A stretch of 64,000 nt of DNA. Origin: Pedobacter yulinensis. Its GTDB lineage: Bacteria; Bacteroidota; Bacteroidia; Sphingobacteriales; Sphingobacteriaceae. The DNA lies in contig NZ_KZ686269.1 in the NCBI RefSeq assembly GCF_003029735.1, positions 496,001 to 560,000 on the forward strand. The letters are read 5' to 3'. Shown here in pieces: positions 43,994 to 51,807 of this stretch (position 1 is the stretch's first letter; the number at the start of each line of letters is the position of its first letter). A model generated the notes under the pieces. That model was given only the letters and a program-made list of their open reading frames with translations. It ran no database searches and was not told the origin of the DNA. Both the position numbers and the translations under genes were made by a program.

Positions 43994-45313
43994 ATGAAAA
44001 AAGTTGCTTTTTATACGCTTGGCTGTAAGCTTAATTTCTCAGAAACATCGACCATTGGGCGTCTTTTTACCGATGCCGGTTATGGTGTGGTGGGTTTCAC
44101 AGAAAAGGCAGACGTTTATGTGATCAACACATGTTCGGTAACAGACCATGCCGATAAAAAATGCCGCAAGGTCGTAAAAGAGGCGCTTAAACATTCGCCA
44201 AATGCCTACGTGACTATTGTGGGTTGTTATGCGCAGTTAAAGCCGCAGGAAATAGCTGAAATAGAGGGTGTTGATATGGTACTCGGCGCAGCCGAAAAAT
44301 TCAGGATCATCGACTTTATTGATGACCTGACCAAGAAGCCAAAAGCGGTTGTGCACCAGCAAAGCATTGAGAAGGTGAACAGCCAGTTTATTGCTGCTTA
44401 TTCTATTGCCGACCGCACACGTACCTTTTTGAAGGTTCAGGACGGCTGCGATTATCCCTGTACATATTGCACCATTCCGTTGGCGCGTGGTGCCAGCCGC
44501 AGCGATACCATAGAAAATGTTGTAAACCGCGCACGAATGATCGCAGAAAGCGGCGTAAAAGAAATTGTGCTGACCGGTGTGAACCTGGGCGATTTCGGTA
44601 TCAGGAACGGGGAGCGCGAAGATAAATTTTTTGACCTCGTTCAGGCACTTGACCAGGTGGATGGCATTGAGCGGTTCCGCATTTCTTCGATAGAGCCGAA
44701 CCTGCTCAGCAATGAGATCATTGAATTTGTGGCGCGTTCAAAACGTTTTGTTCCCCATTTTCACATCCCCCTGCAGTCGGGCTCAGACAAGATCCTGGGC
44801 CTCATGCGCCGGCGCTACCGCCGCGACCTGTATGTAGAGCGGGTGGCAAAGATTCGCGAGGTTATGCCCGATTGCTGCATTGGCGTAGACGTAATTGTGG
44901 GTTTTCCCGGCGAGACCAGGGAAGACTTTTTAGATACCTATAATTTCCTGAACAACCTGGAAATTTCATACTTACATGTGTTCACCTATTCTGAGCGTGA
45001 AGATACGCTGGCTGCCGAAATGCCGGGCGTGGTACGTGGGGCAGAACGAAACGAACGCAGCAAGATGCTCCACATCCTTTCAGATAAAAAGCGGCGTGCT
45101 TTTTACGAATCGCAGCTCGGCAAAGCTGCCGAAGTGTTGTTCGAATCTGATGTGAAAGACGGGTACATGCACGGTTTCAGCAAAAATTATGTGAAGGTGC
45201 GTGCCAAGTACGATCCGCTCCTTGTGAACGAACTGAAAGCCGTCAGCCTGCAGGCCATTTCGGCCGATGGAGACGTTGAAGTGGCAGAGCTCAGCGCGTA
45301 CGCGGTGCATTAA
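43994..45313 (+). CDS. mtaB: tRNA (N6-threonylcarbamoyladenosine-37 C2) methylthiotransferase
   Basis: The ATG at 43994 is chosen over a GTG at 43985, 439 residues. The N-terminal domain begins KVAFYTLGCKLNFSETSTI with the first Cys of the auxiliary iron-sulfur cluster; CSVTDHADKKCRK and VGCYAQLKP supply the others. KVQDGCDYPCTYCTIPLARG holds the radical-SAM C-x3-C-x2-C cluster. The C-terminal TRAM domain follows. MtaB adds a methylthio group to t6A37 of ANN-decoding tRNAs. The 'GCKLN' signature (instead of GCQMN) points to MtaB and not MiaB or RimO. Confidence 0.94.
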   Translation: MKKVAFYTLGCKLNFSETSTIGRLFTDAGYGVVGFTEKADVYVINTCSVTDHADKKCRKVVKEALKHSPNAYVTIVGCYAQLKPQEIAEIEGVDMVLGAAEKFRIIDFIDDLTKKPKAVVHQQSIEKVNSQFIAAYSIADRTRTFLKVQDGCDYPCTYCTIPLARGASRSDTIENVVNRARMIAESGVKEIVLTGVNLGDFGIRNGEREDKFFDLVQALDQVDGIERFRISSIEPNLLSNEIIEFVARSKRFVPHFHIPLQSGSDKILGLMRRRYRRDLYVERVAKIREVMPDCCIGVDVIVGFPGETREDFLDTYNFLNNLEISYLHVFTYSEREDTLAAEMPGVVRGAERNERSKMLHILSDKKRRAFYESQLGKAAEVLFESDVKDGYMHGFSKNYVKVRAKYDPLLVNELKAVSLQAISADGDVEVAELSAYAVH

Positions 45314-45468
45314 CCATGGCCTGTCCGGGCAACTCCGCGCGGCAGAACAGACGAATGCGCGAAACACAGCTGTCTTGTATGCAAAGGGTGCTGCTAAACC
45401 GGCAACGCGATATGTTTGCGGCTACATCCGGTTAACCCTCAGGTGAACACCAATTCAAAGCGAATTCC

Positions 45469-45476
45469 TATATTCG
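45469..45476 (+). promoter_or_regulatory. -7-like element (TATATTCG) before lgt
   Basis: One base off TAnnTTTG, 16 bases before the lgt start. The same TATATTCG form precedes rhaT and the ECF sigma gene at 28594. Confidence 0.35.
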
Positions 45477-45492
45477 CAACAAACAAGAAAAA

Positions 45493-46653
45493 ATGTTTCC
45501 AACCGTTTCGCACTTCCTGGAATACCTGCTCGGTGTTCAGATTCCGCTTCCCTTTAACACCTTCGGTATGTTCGTTGCCCTGGCATTTATTGCGGCTTAT
45601 TGGGTGTTTTCCAAAGAACTGCAGCGCAAGGAAGCCGAAGGTCTAGTGCATCCTTTCAAGAAAAAAGTAGTGACTGGTGCACCTGCTTCTGTGGGCGAAC
45701 TGACGCTGAATGCGGTTTTCGGATTTGTGATCGGATTCAAACTGGTGTACGCCATTTTTAACTACCAGGAATTTGTCAGTGATCCGCAGAACGCTTTGAT
45801 GTCATGGAAGGGCAGCTGGCTGGGCGGCCTGGCTCTGGGCGCGTTTTTTGCCTGGTGGGATTACAAAGAAAAGCAGAAAACCCGGCTCGAAAAGCCCATA
45901 ACCAAGGAAGTGCTGGTGCATCCCTATGAAGTGATGAGTACCATTGTGGTATGGGCGGCGGTTTGGGGATTTTTGGGCGCGAAGATTTTTGACTCGCTTG
46001 AATATTGGGATGATTTCGTTAAAGACCCGATAGGCAGGTTAACGTCATTCAGCGGACTGACCTTTTACGGCGGTTTGATTTGTGGCGGTGCAGCGGTGCT
46101 GTACATTGCGCGCAAGAACGGCATTAAGCCGTTGCACATGCTTGATGTGGGCGCACCTGGCATGATGGTTTCTTACGCTGTCGGCAGAATGGGCTGCCAT
46201 TTCTCTGGTGATGGCGACTGGGGTATTGTCAATACAAACCCGAAGCCCTTCGGCTGGCTGCCAGATTGGCTGTGGGCCTACCGTTACCCGCACAATGTTG
46301 TGGGTGAGGGCGTACCGATTCCCGGTTGCGTGGGCAGGTTCTGTAACCAACTGCCCGAACCGGTCTATCCGACGGCCGTCTATGAGGCCATCGTTTGCCT
46401 GATTCTGTTTGCAGTCATCTGGCAAATGCGCCACCGGATCAAGGTTCCAGGTATGCTGTTCGGTATTTACCTAATCATGAATGGCCTTGAGCGCTTCTTT
46501 ATTGAACTGATCCGCGTCAACTCTAAATACCATGTGGCCGGTCTCTCGTTTACACAGGCAGAATTCATTTCGACCCTGTTGGTGATCGGCGGCATCGCGC
46601 TTGTGCTGTGGTCTTCAAAGAAGGCAAAGGCAGCGGTTTCAGTAAAACGCTAG
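45493..46653 (+). CDS. lgt: Prolipoprotein diacylglyceryl transferase
   Basis: 386 residues with about seven to eight membrane helices. The Lgt signature appears as VGRMGCHFSGDGDWGIVN (Arg and Gly/His region essential for phosphatidylglycerol binding), and ERFFIELIRVNSKYHVAG matches the conserved C-terminal part. It transfers diacylglycerol to the lipobox Cys of prolipoproteins at the inner membrane, the step needed for the many lipoproteins encoded in this window. It is longer than the E. coli enzyme (about 290 residues), because of inserted loops typical of Bacteroidota. It stands 49 bases before the inositol-monophosphatase-family gene. Confidence 0.93.
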   Translation: MFPTVSHFLEYLLGVQIPLPFNTFGMFVALAFIAAYWVFSKELQRKEAEGLVHPFKKKVVTGAPASVGELTLNAVFGFVIGFKLVYAIFNYQEFVSDPQNALMSWKGSWLGGLALGAFFAWWDYKEKQKTRLEKPITKEVLVHPYEVMSTIVVWAAVWGFLGAKIFDSLEYWDDFVKDPIGRLTSFSGLTFYGGLICGGAAVLYIARKNGIKPLHMLDVGAPGMMVSYAVGRMGCHFSGDGDWGIVNTNPKPFGWLPDWLWAYRYPHNVVGEGVPIPGCVGRFCNQLPEPVYPTAVYEAIVCLILFAVIWQMRHRIKVPGMLFGIYLIMNGLERFFIELIRVNSKYHVAGLSFTQAEFISTLLVIGGIALVLWSSKKAKAAVSVKR

Positions 46654-46701
46654 CGCCCGGCGGCGCTGCGGTTACGCGCTATTTTATTAAGATACTTACA
46701 C

Positions 46702-47496
46702 ATGAACTACGAACTGATTTGCAACAAGGTGATCGCCGTAGCCAGGCTTGCCGGGAATTTCATCCGCAGGGAAGCCATGCTTTTTGATGCCTCACGTATA
46801 GAATATAAGGGACTGAACGACATGGTTTCTTATGTCGACAAAACCGCCGAACAGAAAGTGGTGGCTAATTTATCAAAATTGCTTCCTGAGGCCGGTTTCA
46901 TCACGGAAGAGAATACGGTGAATATTTCAGGTGAAAACTATACCTGGATCATCGACCCGCTGGACGGCACGACCAATTTTATTCACGGCATACCCACTTA
47001 TGCCGTCAGCATTGCGCTATACGAAGAAGACAAGCCGGTGGTCGGGGTAGTTTATGAAATCAACAGGGGTGAGATGTTCTATGCCTATAAAGGTGGGGCA
47101 GCTTACCTGAACAAAAAAGAAATCGTGGTTTCGCAGCGTGACACGCTGGCTTCAAGCCTGCTGGCTACAGGTTTTCCGTATTACCAGTTTGACAAGCAGC
47201 CGCAATACATGAACCTGTTCGCGCAGATGATGCGCGAGTGCCACGGCCTGCGCAGAATCGGTTCGGCGGCCACAGATCTTATTTATGTGGCCTGCGGCAG
47301 GTTCGAGGCGTTCTTTGAATACAACCTGCAGCAATGGGATTTTGCGGCAGGTGCGTTCATTGTGCAGCAGGCCGGCGGAGAGGTTTGTAACTTTTCTGGG
47401 GGAAGCGATTACTTCAATACGCGCGAAATTCTGGCAACCAACGGACGGGTAACCAAAGAGATTCTGAAGGCGATTGAGACGCATTTTGGCCAATAG
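46702..47496 (+). CDS. Inositol monophosphatase-family protein
   Basis: 264 residues. Metal-binding motifs: ITEENTVN (Glu), WIIDPLDGTTNFIHGIPTYA (the family signature) and WDFAAGAFIVQQAGGEV near the C-terminus. Members dephosphorylate myo-inositol 1-phosphate or related sugar phosphates using magnesium; SuhB in enterics also has a role in rRNA transcription. The true substrate cannot be fixed from sequence. Length matches the family. Ends 38 bases before a two-way terminator shared with the convergent nfu-type gene. Confidence 0.92.
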   Translation: MNYELICNKVIAVARLAGNFIRREAMLFDASRIEYKGLNDMVSYVDKTAEQKVVANLSKLLPEAGFITEENTVNISGENYTWIIDPLDGTTNFIHGIPTYAVSIALYEEDKPVVGVVYEINRGEMFYAYKGGAAYLNKKEIVVSQRDTLASSLLATGFPYYQFDKQPQYMNLFAQMMRECHGLRRIGSAATDLIYVACGRFEAFFEYNLQQWDFAAGAFIVQQAGGEVCNFSGGSDYFNTREILATNGRVTKEILKAIETHFGQ

Positions 47497-47534
47497 CGCG
47501 TGCGCTATACGGCGGCGAGACGTAGGCATACTTT

Positions 47535-47576
47535 AAAAAAAAAGCAGCACCGGCAAAACCGGTACTGCTTTTTTTA
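47535..47576. terminator. Two-way intrinsic terminator
   Basis: AGCAGCACCGG (47543-47553) pairs with CCGGTACTGCT (47559-47569), loop CAAAA, one mismatch, flanked by A and T runs. Serves the + strand phosphatase gene and the - strand NifU-type gene. Confidence 0.87.
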
Positions 47577-47591
47577 TGAATGAGGATGTGT

Positions 47592-48143
47592 TTACAAAGC
47601 TTCAGAAACCACATCTTTTACCTCTGGAACCATGCGCTGCAGCAGGTTCTGGATGCCAGATTTAAGGGTAATGGTTGACGAAGGGCAACCGCTGCATGAT
47701 CCGCGCAGTTCTACCGTTACCACGCCTTCTTCGAACGATTTGTAATTGATGGCACCGCCATCCTGTTCAACCGCAGGGCGAACATAATCATGAAGAATTT
47801 GCTGGATCTTAATTTCGGTTTCGGTACCCTGGAATTCAGGCGCTTCTTCCGGCGAAGCCTCTTTGATCTTCAGCTCAGACTCGACCGCACCTTTTACAAA
47901 TTCTTTTAAAATGGGTTCCAGGTCTTCCCAGTCCGCATCGCCGGTCTTGGTGACGGTTACGAAATTGCTGGCAAAAAAAACGCCGCTCACAAAGTTAAAT
48001 TTGAACAGTTCCCGTGCGAACGGCGAATGTTCAGCGCTTTCCCGGCTCGGAAAATCTTCGCTTCCATTGATCAGAAGCTTGTTAACCATGAACTTCATGG
48101 TAGCCGGGTTTGGAGTAGGTTCTGTATATACGTTGATCGTCAT
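47592..48143 (-). CDS. nfu: Nfu-type iron-sulfur cluster scaffold protein
   Basis: 183 residues in two domains. The N-terminal Nfu_N domain begins TEPTPNPATMKFMVNKLL; the C-terminal NifU-like domain contains GSCSGCPSSTITLKSGIQ, whose C-x2-C binds the transferred cluster. It carries [4Fe-4S] clusters to target enzymes. The -7 element TAATTTTG lies on the minus strand at 48167-48174, giving a leader of about 17 bases. Single gene between the terminator at 47535 and purB. Confidence 0.93.
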   Translation of the reverse strand: MTINVYTEPTPNPATMKFMVNKLLINGSEDFPSRESAEHSPFARELFKFNFVSGVFFASNFVTVTKTGDADWEDLEPILKEFVKGAVESELKIKEASPEEAPEFQGTETEIKIQQILHDYVRPAVEQDGGAINYKSFEEGVVTVELRGSCSGCPSSTITLKSGIQNLLQRMVPEVKDVVSEAL

Positions 48144-48166
48144 GTTGCGTTCAGTTTTAAAGTAGA

Positions 48167-48174
48167 CAAAATTA
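48167..48174 (-). promoter_or_regulatory. -7 promoter element (TAATTTTG) for nfu
   Basis: Exact TAnnTTTG on the minus strand, 24 bases before the start codon. Confidence 0.5.
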
Positions 48175-48241
48175 CTTAAAAACAGATTAAGGCCTATGGC
48201 TCAGCTGTCTGAATAACGTCAATTTTGTCCGGACCCGCGCC

Positions 48242-49588
48242 CTAAAAAATACCAGTATAGTTGAAGGGACTAATGGCCTGCAACTCTGTTTTAACCCGAG
48301 GTTCCACATCCAGTTTCTCAATAAAGGCTGCAATGCTCTGCGCGTTGATCTTTTGGTTGGTTCGTGTCAGGTCTTTCAGTGTTTCGTATGGGTTGGGATA
48401 GTTTTCACGGCGCAGCACGGTTTGAATGGCCTCGGCTACAACAGCCCAGTTGTCTTCAAGATCCTGGTTCAGTGCATCCTGGTTCAGCAGCAGTTTATCG
48501 AGTCCGCGCAGGGTAGACCGGATGGCAATGATCGAATGGCCAAAAGGAACACCGATGTTACGCAGTACGGTAGAGTCCGTCAGGTCGCGCTGCAATCGTG
48601 ATACGGGCAGTTTAGCGGCGAAAAATTCGAATAACGCGTTGGCGATACCTGCATTGCCTTCAGCATTTTCGAAATCGATCGGGTTAACCTTGTGCGGCAT
48701 GGCCGAAGAGCCGATTTCGCCCTCTTTAATTTTTTGTTTAAAATAGTTTTTAGATATGTAGGTCCAGATGTCGCGGTCCAGGTCGATCAGGATGTTGTTG
48801 ATGCGTTTAAGCGCATCACACTGAGCTGCGAACTGATCGTAATGCTCTATTTGCGTGGTGTATTGTGCGCGGCTGAGACCAAGCGCCCGGTTAACGAACC
48901 GGTTTGAAAAGTCTACCCAGTCTATTTGCGGGTAGGCAATGTGGTGCGCATTGAAATTCCCGGTAGCACCACCGAATTTCGCGCTATGGCTGATCGATTT
49001 CAGGCTGGCCAGCTGAACGTCTAAGCGTTCTGCAAATACGGCGAACTCTTTGCCGAGTTTGGTCGGGGATGCGGGCTGTCCGTGTGTATGGGCCAGCATC
49101 GGGATGTCTTTCCAGTCACTGGCCAGCGCCTTAACGCGGCCGATCAGGCTTTCTATAGCAGGATAATAACTTTCTTCGAGGGCGGCTTTTACCGAATACG
49201 GGATTGCCGTGTTGTTAATGTCCTGGGAGGTGAGTCCGAAATGGATAAACTCTTTGAATGCGTCGAGCCCGAGGGTTTCAAATTTGCCCTTAATAAAATA
49301 TTCGACAGCCTTGACGTCGTGGTTTGTAATGCGTTCGGTCGCTTTAACGGCGGCCGCATCATCTTCTGAAAAAGCAGAATAGATTTCACGCAGGCTGGCA
49401 AAACGGCTGCTGTCGAAAGACTCCAGCCCGGGCACCTGTGCTTCGCAAAGCGCAATAAAGTACTCGATTTCAACAAAGACGCGGTATTTAATGAGTGCTG
49501 CTTCAGAAAAAAAAGCAGAAAGCTGTTCAGTGGTTTTGCGGTAGCGCCCGTCGATCGGCGAGATGGCCTGAAGCGGTGATAGATCCAT
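48242..49588 (-). CDS. purB: Adenylosuccinate lyase
   Basis: 448 residues of the fumarase/aspartase superfamily. The signature GEIGSSAMPHKVNPIDFENA includes the catalytic Ser loop, MLAHTHGQPASPTKLGKEFA the catalytic His region, and FIHFGLTSQDINNTA the substrate-binding TSQD motif. It catalyses two fumarate-releasing steps of purine synthesis: SAICAR to AICAR and adenylosuccinate to AMP. The sequence follows the E. coli-type PurB branch (start MDLSPLQAISPIDGRY). A -7 element TACCTTTG lies at 49611-49618 on the minus strand. Single-gene unit. Confidence 0.96.
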   Translation of the reverse strand: MDLSPLQAISPIDGRYRKTTEQLSAFFSEAALIKYRVFVEIEYFIALCEAQVPGLESFDSSRFASLREIYSAFSEDDAAAVKATERITNHDVKAVEYFIKGKFETLGLDAFKEFIHFGLTSQDINNTAIPYSVKAALEESYYPAIESLIGRVKALASDWKDIPMLAHTHGQPASPTKLGKEFAVFAERLDVQLASLKSISHSAKFGGATGNFNAHHIAYPQIDWVDFSNRFVNRALGLSRAQYTTQIEHYDQFAAQCDALKRINNILIDLDRDIWTYISKNYFKQKIKEGEIGSSAMPHKVNPIDFENAEGNAGIANALFEFFAAKLPVSRLQRDLTDSTVLRNIGVPFGHSIIAIRSTLRGLDKLLLNQDALNQDLEDNWAVVAEAIQTVLRRENYPNPYETLKDLTRTNQKINAQSIAAFIEKLDVEPRVKTELQAISPFNYTGIF

Positions 49589-49610
49589 TTGCTGCGGTTT
49601 TATTTTGCAG

Positions 49611-49618
49611 CAAAGGTA
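49611..49618 (-). promoter_or_regulatory. -7 promoter element (TACCTTTG) for purB
   Basis: Exact TAnnTTTG on the minus strand, 23 bases before the purB start, with a TTG at 49636-49638 about 17 bases further upstream as possible -33 element. Confidence 0.5.
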
Positions 49619-49650
49619 GTTTTTTTTGATAAACGCAATGGGCGGTGCAT

Positions 49651-49686
49651 AAAAAAACCCGGCTGCAATTTGCAGCCGGGTTTTTT
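49651..49686 (-). terminator. Intrinsic terminator after the Thr-rich lipoprotein gene
   Basis: CCCGGCTGCAA (49658-49668) and TTGCAGCCGGG (49670-49680) form a perfect hairpin; on the minus strand it is followed by a run of seven T (A at 49651-49657). It also has T residues on the + side but no + gene reads into it. Confidence 0.87.
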
Positions 49687-49702
49687 ATCGATTGGCTAAA
49701 AA

Positions 49703-49906
49703 CTAGTGTTTAGCAACAGTGTCAGTAGTAGTTTTGGTAACAGTAGTGTCAGTTACAGTAGTGTCAGTAACGTTAGTGTCAACTACAGTAGTACCGCTGT
49801 CAGTAGTAGCAGTGTCAGTACCTTCACCTGATTTCTCAGAGTTACAAGCAGCAACTGACAATGAAAGAGCGAAAGCCAAAAATCCGAATTTAAATAAGTT
49901 TTTCAT
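49703..49906 (-). CDS. Small Thr/Val-rich lipoprotein, function unknown
   Basis: 67 residues. MKNLFKFGFLAFALSLSVAAC is a lipoprotein signal with the lipid-modified Cys at position 21, so the mature peptide is only 47 residues. It is almost entirely Thr, Val, Asp and Ser, built from a short repeat of the type D-T-x-V-T, coded by a repeated DNA stretch (about 49735-49800, units resembling GTAGTGTCAGT). It should be an extended, disordered surface or periplasmic tail, possibly a site for O-glycosylation at D-(S/T)-hydrophobic motifs as known in Bacteroidota (inference). It is divergent from the sigma-factor/protease operon and shares a 139-base control region with it. Confidence 0.75.
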   Translation of the reverse strand: MKNLFKFGFLAFALSLSVAACNSEKSGEGTDTATTDSGTTVVDTNVTDTTVTDTTVTKTTTDTVAKH

Positions 49907-49962
49907 TTTAATTTTTATTAATGTGATTAATCAATTTACCGTTAATACGCCGATTTGAAAAA

Positions 49963-50021
49963 GGTAACCCACCACCCTGAAAAAAAATTAAAAAATATTT
50001 TTTGCCTATCATTGGGTTACC
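49963..50021. promoter_or_regulatory. 9-base inverted repeat in the divergent sigma/lipoprotein control region
   Basis: GGTAACCCA (49963-49971) and TGGGTTACC (50013-50021) are exact complements, separated by 41 bases of nearly pure A/T. Read in each direction GGTAACCCA could be the -35 part of two facing promoters used by the adjacent ECF sigma factor, one for the sigma operon and one for the lipoprotein gene, or the two halves of an operator. Function is inferred from position only. Confidence 0.5.
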
Positions 50022-50045
50022 ATTTACCTGAATATGTATTAATTG

Positions 50046-50612
50046 ATGTATAAAGCCTTGAACAGTTCGTTGCCTACAGATAGAGAAGTGGTTTTAGGGA
50101 TTCTGAATAATTCAGATGAGACCCTGAACAAACTGTACCGCGGTTACTTTCCGATGATCCTGCAGTTTATTCTCAATAACAATGGGAATGAAGATGATGC
50201 GAAGGATGTTTTTCAGGAGTCGGTCATTGTTCTTTACAACAAGATCAAAGCGGGCGATTTTGAACTGAGCAGCAAGCTGAAAACCTATATCTATTCAGTT
50301 TGCAGGCGAATATGGTTGAAGCGGCTTGCCCAGGACCATAAAAAGACAAACAACATCAACGATTATGAAGATGTGCTGATTGTTGATGATGACCTGGAGA
50401 AGCATGACGAACAGGACCGCCGGCTCAAAAAGATGAACGAAGCGCTGGAAGGCCTTGGCGAACCCTGCAAGACCATTATTCAGGATTTTTATTTGAACAA
50501 CTTGTCCATGCAGGACATTAGCGAAAAGTTTGGCTATACCAATACTGATAATGCCAAAACGCAAAAGTACAAATGCCTGCAGCGACTGAAGAAGATATTT
50601 TTTAACGGTTAA
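50046..50612 (+). CDS. ECF-type RNA polymerase sigma factor paired with anti-sigma/protease
   Basis: 188 residues from the ATG at 50046 (a TTG at 50043 is also in frame). Region 2 includes LNKLYRGYFPMILQFILNN and EDDAKDVFQESVIVLYNKIK; region 4 includes LSMQDISEKFGYTNTDNAKT. The acidic linker (YEDVLIVDDDLEKHDEQD) is unusually charged. It is not a FecI-like factor and there is no FecR or SusC beside it. It starts 11 bases before a gene whose product has an anti-sigma-like cytoplasmic segment and a periplasmic protease domain, so sigma activity is probably governed by envelope conditions. Only the sigma-family call is certain. Confidence 0.92.
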   Translation: MYKALNSSLPTDREVVLGILNNSDETLNKLYRGYFPMILQFILNNNGNEDDAKDVFQESVIVLYNKIKAGDFELSSKLKTYIYSVCRRIWLKRLAQDHKKTNNINDYEDVLIVDDDLEKHDEQDRRLKKMNEALEGLGEPCKTIIQDFYLNNLSMQDISEKFGYTNTDNAKTQKYKCLQRLKKIFFNG

Positions 50613-50623
50613 TTAAGGATTAC

Positions 50624-51724
50624 ATGAGACGTGATTTGGAACTGGACGCAATCATAGAAGATTACCTGAACGGCAAGCTCAGCGCCGCCGAACAGGAGGC
50701 GTTCGAGCAGTTGAGAAGCAATGATCCTGAAGTGGACGAAAAAGTCGTATCGCACAAATTGTTTCTTGAGGCGATGGGTGAATATGCTGCCCAACGCGAA
50801 CTGCTTGATAAAATGGATCAGATCCATGCCGATATGGACGTAACCGGTCTGTCTGCAAAGCTTGGCCCGCATCCTTCAAAAATTGTCAATTTCTGGCGGC
50901 GCAACCGCATGGGCATTGCCGTCGCGGCATCCTTTATCCTGCTGTGCTCCATGGTCGTTGAAAACTACCTGCGGCAAAGCAAACAGGTAGGTTCTTATGA
51001 GCAGCTGGACCGGAAGATCGAAAAGGTAAAGCGGTCACAGGACAACCTGATCCGTACGGTGAACTCTGCCGCTGCTGCAGACCCTGAGGCAAGTCTTAAG
51101 CCCGGCAGTTTCGGCGGTACCGGTTTTGCCATTTCTGCGAATGGGTATGTGCTGACGAATTACCACGTGATCAGCGGTGCAGACTCCCTTTACCTGCAGA
51201 ATAACAACGGCGACTCGTTCCGTGCAACTCCCGTGTTTACCGACAGCCAGAATGATATTGCCATTCTTAAGATTGATGATAAAAATTTTTCTGCCTTCGC
51301 GGCGCTTCCTTACACGCTTAAAAAGGGAAAGACAGGAATCGGCGAGGTTGTTTACACCCTTGGTTTTCCAAAAGATGATGCGGTTTTGGGCGAAGGTTAT
51401 GTAAGTTCTGTTACTGGTTTCAACAGCGACTCGATACAATACCAGGTGGCCGTTCCGGTTAATCCTGGAAACAGCGGCGGCCCGCTGTTAGACAATTCTG
51501 GCAACATTGTAGGCATGATCAGCGGCAAGGACAACCGTCCTGACGGTGCCGCCTTTGCTGTTAAGTCAAAATACATTCTTGAGGCGATCAACTCGATCCC
51601 CGCAGATTCACTTAATAAAAAGATCGCTGTTTCTAAACGGAACCTGCTTTCGGGCCTGAAACGCACCCAACAGGTAGAGAAATTGCAGGACTATGTTTTC
51701 ATGGTCAAAGTATATAAAGATTAA
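50624..51724 (+). CDS. Membrane protein with anti-sigma-like N-terminus and trypsin/HtrA-type serine protease domain
   Basis: 366 residues. Residues 1-90 are cytosolic and charged (DAIIEDYLNGKLSAAEQEAF), the pattern seen at the start of Bacteroidota anti-sigma factors. One membrane helix follows (about 97-114, GIAVAASFILLCSMVV), then a short coiled coil (about 120-148) and a trypsin-like domain. The catalytic triad is complete: His181 in TNYHVIS, Asp211 in SQNDIAIL, Ser284 in PGNSGGPLLD. There is no PDZ domain. It sits 11 bases after an ECF sigma gene. One polypeptide therefore could both hold the sigma factor inside and sense or cut proteins in the periplasm. The protease call is firm; anti-sigma role is inferred from position and N-terminal form. 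Confidence 0.87.
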   Translation: MRRDLELDAIIEDYLNGKLSAAEQEAFEQLRSNDPEVDEKVVSHKLFLEAMGEYAAQRELLDKMDQIHADMDVTGLSAKLGPHPSKIVNFWRRNRMGIAVAASFILLCSMVVENYLRQSKQVGSYEQLDRKIEKVKRSQDNLIRTVNSAAAADPEASLKPGSFGGTGFAISANGYVLTNYHVISGADSLYLQNNNGDSFRATPVFTDSQNDIAILKIDDKNFSAFAALPYTLKKGKTGIGEVVYTLGFPKDDAVLGEGYVSSVTGFNSDSIQYQVAVPVNPGNSGGPLLDNSGNIVGMISGKDNRPDGAAFAVKSKYILEAINSIPADSLNKKIAVSKRNLLSGLKRTQQVEKLQDYVFMVKVYKD

Positions 51725-51743
51725 CTCCCAACAAATTAATAGC

Positions 51744-51780
51744 TGACCCCAAAACCAAACAGCGGTTTTGGGGTTTTTTA
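51744..51780 (+). terminator. Intrinsic terminator of the sigma/protease operon
   Basis: CCCCAAAACC (51747-51756) pairs exactly with GGTTTTGGGG (51764-51773), loop of 7, followed by TTTTTT (51774-51779). Confidence 0.9.
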
Positions 51781-51807
51781 TTACCTTCAGATTCTCAGAT
51801 CAATACA

